In this document: in pieces, positions 47,801 through 53,796 of the stretch | How positions within the stretch are numbered: the first letter of the stretch is position 1 | How the letters are laid out: each line of letters begins with the position of its first letter | Source: Myxocyprinus asiaticus | Taxonomy: Eukaryota; Chordata; Actinopteri; Cypriniformes; Catostomidae | Reading direction: 5' to 3' | Assembly (NCBI RefSeq): GCF_019703515.2 | Contig: NC_059365.1 | Span: 35,111,501-35,175,500, forward strand | Length of the DNA stretch: 64,000 bases | Translations under genes and position numbers: made by a program | Notes under the pieces: generated by a model | What the model saw: the letters and a program-made list of their open reading frames with translations, nothing else | The model's database searches: none | Told to the model about the DNA's origin: nothing

Positions 47801-50800
47801 GAGAATCAATACGGAATGGAATGTGTTTCTCCGTCTGACCTACTATTTCCATTAGAATGCCTTTTGCACACTACACACTTAAGAGTGCTAAACCAAGTTG
47901 TTGATGCCTGAGCTGACCCTTTCACTTTGATGCAAAAGGCTTTTGTTGTAAAACTTTGCGTATGTGTTGTGTGTGTGTTCTAGGGGACGCTACGTGGTGG
48001 CACTCGGTCGTTCCTGGCACCCAGAGGAGTTCACTTGCTGTCAGTGTAAAAAGGTCTTGGACGAGGGGGGCTTCTTTGAAGAAAAAGGCTCCATTTACTG
48101 CACCAAGTGCTACGACAGCCGTTATTCACCCAACTGTGCCAAATGCAAAAAGAAGATAACTGGGGTCAGAGCATTTCCTGCTGTTCTGCAATACAAACAT
48201 CTCAATTCTATAGAATAGCTTTTCACAGCAGAATCGGTACTGAACTATTCAAACAGAGTGGCAGAGTTGTTTGTAAAACAATGCACTTTGAGAATATGAG
48301 GTTATTATAACTATAAATGTCATTCCTGTAGTATAACTGGTAGAGCATGACCCTAACAATGCCATTGTTGTGGATTCCCAGAGATTATACATACAGGTAA
48401 AATTAGTTATTTTGGATAAAAGTGTTGGCCAAATGCAAAAATGTGAATGTATAACATAAACGCTATTGTTACCTAAGGCGTAATAGATCATTAGTAATTG
48501 AACATTCAAATAGATAAAAATGTCATAACTTTGATTCATATATTTTCTTATATTCATATCTTCATGTACATTAACTACTGATCTGTTTAATGTTACATCA
48601 TTTTTGTTAATTATTTATTAATGAAAGTTACTATAAATATATTTTAAACTATGATTTATGTTCCTGTCATTGAAACCTTTTTTAATGTATGCATTTGGCA
48701 GACACTTTTATCTGAAGATTTAAAGTGCATTCCAGTGTTGTTGTCAAAACGAAATAAATTAAATAAACTGAAGAAAAAAAAAACATAATTAGAAAAACTG
48801 AAACTGAACTATAATAATAATATAATACATTAAATCAAAATAATGAAGTAATTTCACCGGGGTTACACCCCTACTCTTTACGAGAAGTGCCCTGGGATTT
48901 TTAATGACCACAGAGAGTCAGGTCCTCGGTTTAATATCTCATCCGAAGGACGGTGCCTTTTTATAGTATAGTGTCCCCATCACTATACTGGGGCATTGGA
49001 ACCCACACAGACCGCAGGGTGAGCACCCCCTGCTGGCCTCCATAATACCTCTTCCAGCAGCAAACTTAGTTTTCCACAGGAGGTCTCCCATCCAGGTACT
49101 GACCATGCTCAACCCTGCTTAGTTTCAGTGGGCAACCGATCTTGAGCTACAGGATGATACGGCTGCAAATTATTAAACTTTATTACAAGTTTTTAATAGA
49201 CAGTATATTATAAAATGTAAACGTTTCAAATCCCGCCTTTTATTAAGCAATAAAATGCCACTAAAAAGTAATAACACTAGGCGGCTATGAAAATGTTAAC
49301 CGCGTTAACAAATGTAAATGATTTGTCAACGCATTAAGTTTGGTAGCCCCCAAATTCTAAAACTAAACTATAAACTAGCTAAATTGATACTAGAATCACA
49401 CACACACACACACACTATTGTAAATATAGCCAAACTAAAAATAAAAATCATAAAGTGAAAACTAAAGAAAACAACTGAATTGAAATGGATACATTTAGAA
49501 ACAAATAGAAATATAAACTAAATTAAAAGTTATAAACAATGATAATCGTGGTGCATTTTATCAGTTTGTGTGTTTCCTGGGTCGAACCAGTTGAGCTAGA
49601 GAAACAGTATATTTAAATGGTGTATCCTGTGGTCCAGTATTTTTGCACAGAGAAAAATTAAATATATACTGTATAATATATAGTATTATGACAATGTGGT
49701 TATATCATAAACGCAAAAGTTGGGAAAATTCTGGCTGAATCTGAGTGCATTAAAATTGTTGTTGAGGCAAAACAAGGCCAGTGAGGTAAAGTGTCTGTGA
49801 GTGTTTGAGTGAGAGTGATGGACTGATTTTTGAAGTGTGAATTGGTTGATGGCATGTGTAGTGCCCTCACACCCCTCTGTCCTCTTCACAGGAGATCATG
49901 CATGCCCTGAAAATGACCTACCACGTCCAATGCTTCCTGTGCGCCGCCTGCAAAATGCCCATCAGGAACCAGGCCTTCTACATGGAGGAGGGAGAGCCAT
50001 ACTGCGAGAGAGGTGAGCACTCCTCTCACATGCCCGGCAGCAAATCTTATCGACAGCCCCTACCGAGAGCTGAGTGCCGCCTCCCGTGGTGTTTAATCAT
50101 TCAAATACTGCCACTTCACTTTAGACATCAAACCTGCTCCGTACCGGCCCTGCACATTGATTACGACCTTCTCTGAACATTTTATATGCTTGAGAATCTA
50201 CTTTAAACACACCATTAGTAGAGAGTTGTTGATTTTTGCTTAAAGAAATGCTTAATATTAGTTATGTTTTACATGACTTTTTTTTTTTTTTTCTCACCTT
50301 TGAAACGTATTTATTCAAATTGTCGCAAGCCAGATTCAAACCCATGTTGTTCACATGAACACCACAGCTCAAAGTGTCAGAGCAGCTGCGGTAACTGCCA
50401 GGCCATACCTCTATAAGCTGTTTATTGGCTTTTGTTTTTGTTTTTTGTTTTGTTTTGTCTTTTTGACGCTTTATTTAAAGAAACAATAAGGGGCCGTTCA
50501 GACTGAACATATTTTTGCATCTGTGCTGTTTGTCAATTGCTTTGTTTTTGTTTTGTTTTTTTGTTTTTTGTTGTTTTTTTTTTGTTTGTTTTTTTGGCTT
50601 TTAGACATTTATATAAACAATAAGGGGCTGTTCACACTGAACCTATTTTTTGAAACACTAGGCCACGGATCTGACAGCTCTTTTTTTTTTTTTTTTATCA
50701 AATATACAGGTGCATCTCAATAAATTAGAATGTCGTGGAAAAGTTCATTTATTTCAGTAATTCAACTCAAATTGAGAAACTCGTGTATTAAATAAATTCA

Positions 50801-53796
50801 ATGCACACAGACTGAAGTAGTTTAAGTCTTTGGTTCTTTTAATTGTGATGATTTTGGCTCACATTTAACAAAAACCCACCAATTCACTATCTCAAAAAAT
50901 TAGAATATGGTGACATGCCAATCAGCTAATCAACTCAAAACACCTGCAAAGGTTTCCTGAGCCTTCAAAATGGTCTCTCAGTTTGGTTCACTAGGCTACA
51001 CAATCATGGGGAAGACTGCTGATCTGACAGTTGTCCAGAAGACAATCATTGACACCCTTCACAAGGAGGGTAAGCCACAAACATTCATTGCCAAAGAAGC
51101 TGGCTGTTCACAGAGTGCTGTATCCAAGCATGTTAACAGAAAGTTGAGTGGAAGGAAAAAGTGTGGAAGAAAAAGATGCACAACCAACCAAGAGAACCAC
51201 AGCCTTATGAGAATTGTCAAGCAAAATCGATTCAAGAATTTGGGTGAACTTCACAAGGAATGGACTGAGGCTGGGGTCAACGCATCAAGAGCCACCACAC
51301 ACAGACATGTCAAGGAATTTGGCTACAGTTGTTGTATTCCTCTTGTTAAGCCACTCCTGAACCACAGACAACGTCAGAGGCGTCTTACCTGGGCTAAGGA
51401 GAAGAAGAACTGGACTGTTGCTCAGTGGTCCAAAGTCCTCTTTTCAGATGAGAGCAAGTTTTGTATTTCATTTGGAAACCAAGGTCCTAGAGTCTGGAGG
51501 AAGGGTGGAGAAGCTCATAGCCCAAGTTGCTTGAAGTCCAGTGTTAAGTTTCCACAGTCTGTGATGATTTGGGGTGCAATGTCATCTGCTGGTGTTGGTC
51601 CATTGTGTTTTTTGAAAACCAAAGTCACTGCACCCGTTTACCAAGAAATTTTGGAGCACTTCATGCTTCCTTCTGCTGACCAGCTTTTTAAAGATGCTGA
51701 TTTCATTTTCCAGCAGGGTTTGGCACCTGCCCACACTGCCAAAAGCACCAAAAGTTGGTTAAATGACCATGGTGTTGGTGTGCTTGACTGGCCAGCAAAC
51801 TCACCAGACCTGAACCCCATAGAGAATCTATGGGGTATTGTCAAGAGGAAAATGAGAAACAAGAGACCAAAAAATGCAGATGAGCTGAAGGCCACTGTCA
51901 AAGAAACCTGGGCTTCCATACCACCTCAGCAGTGCCACAAACTGATCACCTCCATGCCACGCCGAATTGAGGCAGTAATTAAAGCAAAAGGAGCCCCTAC
52001 CAAGTATTGAGTACATATACAGTAAATTAACATACTTTCCAGAAGGCCAACAATTCACTAAAAATGTTTTTTTTATTGGTCTTATGATGTATTCTAATTT
52101 TCTGAGATAGTGAATTGGTGGGTTTTTGTTAAATGTGAGCCAAAATCATCACAATTAAAAGAACCAAAGACTTAAACTACTTCAGTCTGTGTGCACTGAA
52201 TTTATTTAATACACGAGTTTCACAATTTGAGTTGAATTACTGAAATAAATGAACTTTTCCACGACATTCTAATTTATTGAGATGCACCTGTATTTATAGG
52301 AACAGTGAGAAATACGGCAGGCAAATAATGGTGAGAAGAGGCGGGAATGGGACTAGAAAAACATTACATTATAATTATTTTTATAGTCATTTTAATTAAG
52401 TTGAAAATGTAGCATGCTTGGTCATTCGATTTGTTTCCTAAATGGTGAAAAGTTGCTAAATTCCATCTGCAGTTTATATTATTGTTGCGCAGTTAATCAC
52501 ATTGTCACATTTGTTGGCTTCCTAATCTTACATAAGCAGACATTACATCTAAAGAAAGTGACTGTATTTATTATGTAAATAGGCTTGCATTGCAGTTACA
52601 GGACTTTACAGCTTTAAAGACTTTTGCTCTTGTGTCAGCAGCAAGTGGGCAGCTGTTTCTGTTAAAAATTAGAGCTGGTGTTGATAAAATAGCTGCAGTC
52701 TCAGCAGCTTCAAAGGATTGTGCTCTCAACCACTTGCCTTGAGTATGGCACCTAAAATCTGCCACTTTTAAGTTTTCCGTAATGGGAAAAACTGCGGCCA
52801 TCCATACAGATATCCAGGTATTTCTGTTATCACATAGCAAGCATGTGAGGACTGAGAAAATGTAATCCCTTCTCTTTTCCTCCCGATAACACATTTCTTT
52901 CTCTGTTTGAACTGTCCGTTTCTGACTAAGCATTTCCTCCTTTTTGTACTTATAGGCCCTTTTGTTGTTTGTTTTCTCTGTAGACTACGAAAAGATGTTT
53001 GGTACCAAGTGCCATGGCTGTGACTTCAAGATTGATGCAGGGGACCGTTTCCTTGAGGCGTTGGGCTACAGTTGGCATGACACTTGCTTTGTCTGTGCTG
53101 TAAGTCATTTTGATGCATTGGGACCTGTTCCAAAACCAGTCTTGGACTTTCTGCACCACTATCAAGAAATAATTCTCCAGCCAGTGACAGACATATCTTT
53201 CTACAGTGGCTGCATTTAGATGCACAAATATATTAGTCAGAACTTGTATAAAGCAACTGAATGTTAATTAAGCCATTATTCCGGTCCAGACAGCTGAAAT
53301 ATGCCTGTATTATTATTATTATTATTATTATAATTTAAAATACACATTTTCAACTGAAATGAGCTGCAAATGAACTGTTAGAACCATCAATGGCAAATAT
53401 GAGTAACACATTATATTTAAGTATTTTAGCTGTCCCTTCTTGACCCTCTTCACCTCCAAGAGTTCTATGCTTTCAGGATTGGTGATGTTTCATAAACACC
53501 TGAAATATGGACAATTGTACTTTCCCCTAAAAGTGGTAACCCTGAATCATGTTCATTGTCTAATGACTGTAATCAGAAACCCCATTCAGCTGTTTTCTAA
53601 ATAGATCAAATGGCATCTACTGTAAATAGTTCCTTTTGTTTTAGCTCTAAGGTTGAATAAGAGTTTGATAAATTTCTCTTGTGTAATCTTCAAATTTGTT
53701 TTTTTCCAGATCTGTCAAATTAATCTGGAGGGGAAGACATTCTATTCAAAGAAGGACAAGCCACTCTGTAAAAGTCACGCCTTTACTCCAGTGTGA
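15559..53796 (+). CDS. pdlim7: PDZ and LIM domain protein 7 (Enigma), gene-level entry, 5' end missing
   Basis: Spliced coding span with twelve coding segments in the window: eleven on the long path plus one alternative terminal exon. All junctions are GT-AG and phase-compatible. The product is a cytoskeletal adaptor: the PDZ domain of Enigma proteins binds actin-associated partners such as tropomyosin and alpha-actinin at Z-discs and stress fibres, and the LIM domains bind kinases and receptors. From the first in-window codon the long form is about 457 residues, or 470 with the 39-nt cassette. It contains the second half of the PDZ domain, a linker with the ENTEDW-like and [13 protein letters not shown] motifs, and three zinc-binding LIM domains ending in a stop at 53794-53796. 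Residues such as [12 protein letters not shown] and [19 protein letters not shown] favour Pdlim7 over Pdlim5 and Ldb3. The first exon (about 32 residues) was not found and is presumed upstream. Confidence 0.95.
15711..16595. other. Intron sequence with CA microsatellite and poly-T tract
   Basis: CA repeats directly follow the donor (15717-15734). A 29-base T run lies at 16321-16349. No other feature recognised. Confidence 0.5.
16596..17197. mobile_element. Non-autonomous hAT-like transposon, 602 bp, perfect 8-bp target duplication
   Basis: Ends CAGGGGTTCTTAAACT and the complement of CAGCGATTCTTAAACT (14 of 16 agree), flanked by TTCTAAAC at 16588-16595 and 17198-17205. It contains an AAT microsatellite (16890-16955), a CA run, and a fragment (16981-17155) of the CAGTACTGTG MITE family of 12351-12822. 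Confidence 0.9.
17374..17945. mobile_element. Palindromic MITE, TTAAAGGAATATTCC family, copy 1
   Basis: It begins TTAAAGGAATATTCCGGGTT and ends AACCTGGAATATTCTTTTAA. TTAA is present at both edges. Long inverted similarity continues inward ('tgtggcataat', 'gtgaatggggccag'). A second copy lies at 55676-56261 in the pdlim7 3' UTR. Confidence 0.8.
17946..19217. other. Intronic repeats: left half of a TTAAAGGGATAGTTCACCC-type MITE and a 'gttcagaccaaacgcg' repeat
   Basis: At about 18705-18800 lies the left part of the common MITE (landmarks 'tcatttactccccctcatg' and 'cgtatgactta'), whose right half is at about 20085-20155. Between them, 18870-19150 is a separate repeat bounded by 'gtgccattcagaccaaacg' and 'cagtgtgaacaggccc', which recurs in part at about 34138 and 50490. 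No exon seen. Confidence 0.55.
19228..19649 (-). mobile_element. tRNA-like SINE, minus strand, with target duplication
   Basis: Read on the minus strand it starts GGGGCCTGGTTAGCTCAGCA, a tRNA-like head with an A box (TTAGCTCAGC). A B-box-like GTTCGAATCC follows about 60 bases in, then a body and an A-rich tail at the low-coordinate end. The 10 bases AAACCATAAT flank both sides (19218-19227 and 19650-19659), as expected for LINE-driven insertion. A second copy lies at 35921-36309. Confidence 0.85.
19660..21590. other. Intronic stretch with the right half of a MITE
   Basis: The right end of the TTAAAGGGATAGTTCACCC-type MITE is at about 20085-20155 ('ggtttggaacgacatgaggg' to 'gggtgaactattccct'). 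The rest shows no exon with splice context. Confidence 0.45.
21597..22320 (+). repeat. Interspersed repeat, about 700 bp, copy 1
   Basis: Similar along its length, in the same orientation, to 33168-33800. Shared landmarks are 'tttgatttgtaactagtagc', 'caaagtaatggccatc', 'gatgctcccttgctccctat' and 'cagaacagttcgaaatgcac'. No coding potential or terminal repeats were recognised, so the class is unknown. This copy holds an ATA microsatellite at 21683-21712. Confidence 0.8.
22682..23937. mobile_element. Probable non-autonomous DNA transposon with CAG...CTG ends
   Basis: It begins CAGTGCTGGACATTAA and ends with the complement of CAGGTCTCGACATTAA. Subterminal 'acttgtccg' and 'cggacaag' are also inverted. 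No 8-bp duplication was found: only TGAGC flanks both sides. The class is therefore left open, though the termini resemble hAT elements. Confidence 0.6.
23938..25292. other. Intron sequence, nothing recognised
   Basis: No transposon ends or splice-supported frames seen. It ends in the pyrimidine-rich acceptor TTCTCCCTTCAG. Confidence 0.45.
25293..25323 (+). CDS. pdlim7: pdlim7 exon: short linker after the PDZ domain
   Basis: A 31-base exon between acceptor CCCTTCAG and donor GTAAGA. Its first base completes a Lys codon begun at 15710, and the rest encodes [10 protein letters not shown]. This corresponds in place and length to the short exon that follows the PDZ domain in mammalian Pdlim7. 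It ends in phase 0. Confidence 0.85.
25470..26080. repeat. CA microsatellite and interspersed repeat shared with 120-1085
   Basis: A CA run at 25478-25506 is followed by a repeat whose landmarks ('tgtccccataatgtag', 'cttagctatctaaa', 'tgtccccaaagtatag') also occur in the first kilobase of the window. The class was not recognised. Confidence 0.55.
26862..27521. mobile_element. Probable non-autonomous hAT-like element
   Basis: It begins CAGGGTTGGGC and ends with GCGCATAACCCTG, short inverted ends common in fish hATs. The flanking 8 bases (GTGTGAAA and TTTTGAAA) agree at only five positions, so the duplication is doubtful. The interior is dominated by 'aattcaaatt'-like motifs. Confidence 0.55.
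27604..27797 (+). CDS. pdlim7: pdlim7 exon: proline/serine-rich linker
   Basis: Encodes a 64-residue linker containing [20 protein letters not shown], matching the YTFAPSVSLNKTARPFGA region of mammalian Pdlim7, followed by a Ser/Lys/Pro-rich stretch ending LQPHNG. It starts in phase 0 after acceptor ACTTAG and ends after two bases of a Gly codon at donor GTAGGT. Confidence 0.92.
28099..28543. mobile_element. hAT-like element nested near the left end of the 28087-30636 element
   Basis: It begins CAGTGTTGGGAGTG and ends AACTTAACACTG, and is flanked by GTTGTCAC on both sides (28091-28098 and 28544-28551). Its internal 'gtaatctgattacaaagtaa' is typical of a widespread fish repeat. No transposase frame. 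Confidence 0.88.
28600..30330 (+). repeat. Tandem array of about 180-bp units, split by an hAT
   Basis: The landmark GTCCACACTAAAA recurs at 28692, 28870 and 30050, and in a diverged form at 30231. Removing the 991-bp hAT plus its 8-bp duplication gives spacings of 178, 181 and 181. Each unit also has 'aaccacactagaacggc' and 'caatgctattgcaca'. A fifth partial unit follows. The units resemble the ends of the element at 59715-60262. Confidence 0.8.
28959..29949. mobile_element. hAT-like element inserted in the 180-bp tandem array
   Basis: Begins TAGAGCTGTCAG, ends CTGACGCCACTA, flanked by CTTAAAAC on both sides (28951-28958 and 29950-29957). Subterminal 'gcgttaatgcatg' and 'gcgattaatcacgattaa' motifs are typical of one fish hAT group and resemble the element at 13551-14703. 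No transposase frame. Confidence 0.9.
30645..31655. other. Intron sequence, no accepted exon
   Basis: A 99-codon and a 73-codon open frame near 30652-30991 overlap in different frames and show no family motif. A GAAAGAGGAAAT-containing stretch at 31358-31426 has AG before and GT after it but a poor pyrimidine tract, and was not accepted as an exon. Confidence 0.4.
31660..32310 (+). repeat. (TG)n microsatellite and a compound (ATT)n minisatellite
   Basis: A TG run at 31668-31760 is followed by ATT/AAT runs that separate three copies of a ~60-base motif starting TTGCTTAGATCTAGA (31870, 31983, 32123) and containing 'ccaactta' and 'gattta'. Spacings are about 113 and 140 bases because the AAT runs differ in length. 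Confidence 0.85.
32311..33167. other. Intron sequence with an isolated strong splice acceptor
   Basis: A ~45-base pyrimidine tract ends in TTCTGCAG at 32763-32770, followed by ATGGAAGCGCTTGACAA and possible donors GTTAGT (32788) or GTAATG (32792). Neither keeps the pdlim7 frame open, so it is not called as an exon. Nothing else recognised. Confidence 0.4.
33168..33800 (+). repeat. Interspersed repeat, about 650 bp, copy 2
   Basis: Second copy of the repeat at 21597-22320, same orientation, with scattered substitutions and indels and no ATA microsatellite. Confidence 0.8.
33801..35215. other. Intron sequence with partial repeats
   Basis: About 34138-34290 is a 'gttcacaccaaacg' repeat fragment with a poly-T tract, related to 18870-19150. 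About 34905-34922 is a TA run, and 34921-34999 is a right-end fragment of the MITE at 13799-14125. It ends in acceptor ATTTGTTAG. Confidence 0.5.
35216..35254 (+). CDS. pdlim7: pdlim7 candidate 39-nt cassette exon
   Basis: A 39-base segment between acceptor TTTGTTAG (after a long pyrimidine tract) and donor GTAAGT. The upstream exon ends with two bases of a codon and the downstream exon begins with the third base, so this piece fits in frame (1 + 36 + 2 bases) and is optional. It would insert [13 protein letters not shown] between NG and HGLRV. The length (a multiple of three), phase match, strong donor and absence of stops support a real alternatively spliced microexon. Homology to a known isoform was not verified. 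Confidence 0.7.
35817..35908. mobile_element. Left half of a TTAAAGGGATAGTTCACCC-type MITE
   Basis: Begins TTAAAGGGATAGTTCGCCC and carries 'tcatcatttactcaccctca'. It is cut by a SINE at 35921. Confidence 0.7.
35921..36309 (-). mobile_element. tRNA-like SINE, minus strand, second copy
   Basis: Same family as 19228-19649. On the minus strand it has a tRNA-like head (GGGGCCTGGGTAGTTCAGTG, with a B-box-like GAGTTTGAATCC). Direct repeats of about 12 bases, AGATTTTGAAGA and AGATTTTTAGAA, flank it. It is inserted in the MITE that begins at 35817. Confidence 0.82.
36322..36967. other. Intron sequence with a short perfect hairpin
   Basis: Around 36516-36575 'ctataaatctccactttcac' is followed by its complement 'gtgaaagtggagatttatag', forming a strong stem with a ~13-base loop. 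Otherwise nothing recognised. It ends in acceptor TCTCCAG. Confidence 0.5.
36968..37122 (+). CDS. pdlim7: pdlim7 exon: conserved linker with the Enigma-family motif
   Basis: Begins with the third base of a Gly codon and encodes [20 protein letters not shown], then [20 protein letters not shown] and [11 protein letters not shown]. This corresponds to the [29 protein letters not shown] region of mammalian Pdlim7. Ends with the first base of a Met codon at donor GTAAGT. Confidence 0.95.
37123..38012. other. Intron sequence
   Basis: Nothing beyond short homopolymer runs recognised. Ends in acceptor CTCCCGCAG. Confidence 0.5.
38013..38049 (+). CDS. pdlim7: pdlim7 exon: short acidic linker at the isoform branch point
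   Basis: A 37-base exon completing Met and encoding [11 protein letters not shown], matching MQDPDEEHLKKS in mammalian Pdlim7. Ends with AG, two bases of an Arg or Ser codon. The next exon is either 40350 (LIM-less) or 45726 (LIM-containing); both fit this phase. Confidence 0.93.
38050..40349. other. Intron sequence with poly-A, GT and GA tracts
   Basis: A-run at 38577-38603, GT/GC-rich run at 38761-38792, GA run at 38793-38826. A long pyrimidine-rich stretch (40130-40330) precedes the alternative exon acceptor. No other exon seen. Confidence 0.5.
40350..40440 (+). CDS. pdlim7: pdlim7 alternative terminal exon giving a LIM-less isoform
   Basis: Joined to 38049 it completes an Arg codon and encodes [18 protein letters not shown] followed by [11 protein letters not shown] and a TAG stop (40438-40440). 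The R-L-R-D-W-H-H-x-R-S-A core is the C-terminus I recall for short, LIM-less products of Enigma/ALP-family genes. The isoform would keep the PDZ domain and linker, about 219 residues from the first in-window codon (232 with the cassette). It could localise to the cytoskeleton without recruiting LIM partners. A candidate poly(A) signal AATAAA lies at 40608-40613. Confidence 0.88.
40441..41160 (+). other. pdlim7: Probable 3' UTR of the LIM-less pdlim7 isoform
   Basis: Follows the alternative stop codon. Contains AATAAA overlapping an AAAT run at 40608-40624 and long pyrimidine stretches. The true 3' end cannot be placed from sequence alone. Confidence 0.55.
41161..41940. repeat. MITE-family fragments (TTAAAGGGATAGTTCACCC type)
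   Basis: Starts 'gggatagttaacccaaaaat'. Internal segment ('taatggcagttgatagtgac', 'gtagtccatg') is shared with 46290-46640. Tandem or rearranged pieces follow to about 41940, with 'tgttccaaacccataagctg' again at 41625. No complete inverted pair was delimited. Confidence 0.6.
42313..44510. repeat. Head-to-head inverted array of 176-bp tandem repeats
   Basis: The landmark AAATTGCTGAACAGCTG occurs in forward orientation at 42321, 42497, 42673 and 42849 (period exactly 176). Its complement then recurs at 43171, 43346, 43522, 43698, 43874, and in diverged form near 44050, 44226 and 44406. The switch point is a hairpin at about 42957-42990 (TTAATAAAAGAACAT, TTC, ATGTTCTTTTATTAA). Copies nearest the switch are nearly identical, while the rightmost three are clearly diverged. 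One forward copy carries a replacement just before the switch. No protein-coding capacity is evident. Confidence 0.95.
44517..44600. repeat. Hairpin with 31-bp arms at the array edge
   Basis: AGTCAGACGGTTGTTATCGC and the following bases to 44547 pair with 44570-44600, with two mismatches. The loop contains the smaller palindrome AGGGTGATCACCCT. It directly follows the rightmost 176-bp repeat. Confidence 0.9.
44601..45725. other. Intron sequence
   Basis: No exon or recognised transposon. Ends in acceptor TTTCTACAG. Confidence 0.5.
45726..45787 (+). CDS. pdlim7: pdlim7 exon: linker entering the LIM-containing path
   Basis: Completes a Ser codon from 38049 and encodes [20 protein letters not shown], a low-complexity Pro/Lys linker. 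Flanked by TCTACAG and donor GTAAGT, ending with one base of a Val codon. The length and weak conservation fit the variable linker of Enigma proteins. Confidence 0.85.
45788..47054. other. Intron sequence with a MITE-family copy
   Basis: About 46290-46640 is a copy of the TTAAAGGGATAGTTCACCC family: it opens 'gtggaagttcacccaaaagt' and closes 'gggtttactattccttta', with the internal segment shared with 41161-41400. Nothing else recognised. Confidence 0.6.
47055..47292 (+). CDS. pdlim7: pdlim7 exon: linker and start of LIM1
   Basis: Completes a Val codon and encodes a Pro/Ser linker, then [20 protein letters not shown] and [20 protein letters not shown], closely matching RPPWAVDPAFAERYAPDKTS in mammalian Pdlim7. 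It ends in [12 protein letters not shown], whose Cys pair supplies the first zinc ligands of LIM1. Acceptor TTCTAG, donor GTACAG, ending with AG of an Arg codon. Confidence 0.95.
47354..47572. mobile_element. Complete short MITE, TTAAAGGGATAGTTCACCC family
   Basis: Begins TTAAAGGGATAGTTCACCC and ends GGGTGAACTATCCCTTTAA, exact inverses over 18 bases, 219 bp in all, with TTAA at both edges. This is the cleanest copy in the window. Other pieces lie near 10900, 18705, 20085, 35817, 41161, 46290 and 63830. Confidence 0.88.
47573..47983. other. Intron sequence
   Basis: No repeats or exons recognised. Ends in acceptor TGTGTTCTAG. Confidence 0.5.
47984..48164 (+). CDS. pdlim7: pdlim7 exon: LIM1 body and start of LIM2
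   Basis: Encodes [20 protein letters not shown], then [20 protein letters not shown] and [20 protein letters not shown]. The His, Cys-x-x-Cys and Cys-x-x-Cys positions complete both zinc fingers of LIM1, and CAKC opens LIM2. The frame follows the Arg codon begun at 47291. The donor is GTCAGA, weaker than the others in the gene. Confidence 0.96.
48165..48846. other. Intron sequence
   Basis: AT-rich. The open frames in it are read-through of the exon or chance. No features recognised. Confidence 0.5.
48851..49165 (-). mobile_element. 5S rRNA-derived SINE (SINE3 type), minus strand
   Basis: Read on the minus strand, the head (about 49165 to 49080) follows 5S rRNA: GCCGTATCATCCTGTAGCTC, then the diverged internal promoter region, then CAGTACCTGGATGGGAGACC. 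The body and tail run down to about 48851 ('gtaacc ccggtgaaat' on the minus strand). It is a processed mobile copy, not a functional 5S gene, since the internal region is diverged and the body is SINE. No clear target duplication was found. Confidence 0.82.
49166..49891. other. Intron sequence
   Basis: CA run at 49398-49414. Otherwise no features. Ends in acceptor CTCTTCACAG. Confidence 0.5.
49892..50012 (+). CDS. pdlim7: pdlim7 exon: LIM2
   Basis: Encodes [20 protein letters not shown] then [20 protein letters not shown], the His, Cys and Cys-x-x-Cys ligands of LIM2. Nearly identical to the mammalian protein. Phase 0 start, ends with G of an Asp codon before donor GTGAGC. Confidence 0.96.
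50013..50706. other. Intron sequence with T-rich tracts and a repeat fragment
   Basis: Two pieces of the 'ggccgttcagactgaac' repeat (about 50491 and 50624) flank T/G-rich low-complexity sequence that gives a spurious Phe-rich frame. No exon. Confidence 0.5.
50707..52290 (+). mobile_element. Nearly intact Tc1-like transposon, ~200-bp terminal inverted repeats
   Basis: A 1584-bp element bounded by TA on both sides (50705-50706 and 52291-52292). Its ends start CAGGTGCATCTCAATAAATT. Terminal repeats of about 200 bp (50707-50907 and 52090-52290) differ at only a few positions by eye, so insertion looks recent. It carries one uninterrupted transposase frame. It sits in the LIM2-LIM3 intron of pdlim7, same orientation as the gene. 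Confidence 0.95.
50970..52010 (+). CDS. Tc1-like transposase, full-length but with a mutated catalytic residue
   Basis: A 346-codon frame (a start at the internal Met in 51006, [12 protein letters not shown], would give 334). The N-terminal region has paired-type helix-turn-helix motifs ([15 protein letters not shown]). The DDE catalytic region is present: first Asp in VLFSDESKF (residue 160) and Glu in NPIENLW (residue 285). The second position, normally Asp in [11 protein letters not shown], is Gly here (residue 250, codon GGT at 51717-51719). The spacing of 34 residues between positions 250 and 285 fits DD34E. With that substitution cut-and-paste activity is not expected, though DNA binding may remain. 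It is a parasite gene, not part of pdlim7. Confidence 0.92.
   Translation: MVSQFGSLGYTIMGKTADLTVVQKTIIDTLHKEGKPQTFIAKEAGCSQSAVSKHVNRKLSGRKKCGRKRCTTNQENHSLMRIVKQNRFKNLGELHKEWTEAGVNASRATTHRHVKEFGYSCCIPLVKPLLNHRQRQRRLTWAKEKKNWTVAQWSKVLFSDESKFCISFGNQGPRVWRKGGEAHSPSCLKSSVKFPQSVMIWGAMSSAGVGPLCFLKTKVTAPVYQEILEHFMLPSADQLFKDADFIFQQGLAPAHTAKSTKSWLNDHGVGVLDWPANSPDLNPIENLWGIVKRKMRNKRPKNADELKATVKETWASIPPQQCHKLITSMPRRIEAVIKAKGAPTKY
52291..52983. other. Intron sequence
   Basis: A 120-codon minus-strand frame (52571-52933) has no recognisable motif or splice support. Ends in acceptor TTCTCTGTAG. Confidence 0.45.
52984..53099 (+). CDS. pdlim7: pdlim7 exon: start and middle of LIM3
   Basis: Completes Asp and encodes [20 protein letters not shown], then [22 protein letters not shown] and the WHDTC-x-x-C segment provide LIM3 zinc ligands. 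Matches mammalian Pdlim7 almost residue for residue. Ends in phase 0 before donor GTAAGT. Confidence 0.96.
53100..53709. other. Last intron of pdlim7, with a segment repeated in the 3' UTR
   Basis: ATT run at 53310-53330. The segment at about 53350-53530 resembles 54055-54225 downstream of the stop codon. Ends in acceptor TTTTTCCAG. Confidence 0.6.
53710..53796 (+). CDS. pdlim7: pdlim7 last coding exon: end of LIM3
   Basis: Encodes [20 protein letters not shown] then KSHAFTPV and a TGA stop (53794-53796). The final Cys and His complete LIM3. Compared with the mammalian C-terminus (KSHAFSHV) only the last residues differ. Confidence 0.97.
   Translation: MCQINLEGKTFYSKKDKPLCKSHAFTPV

Noticed and set aside
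49080..49165. Functional 5S rRNA gene
   Set aside because: Only a diverged 5S-like head followed by a SINE body; key internal positions differ.
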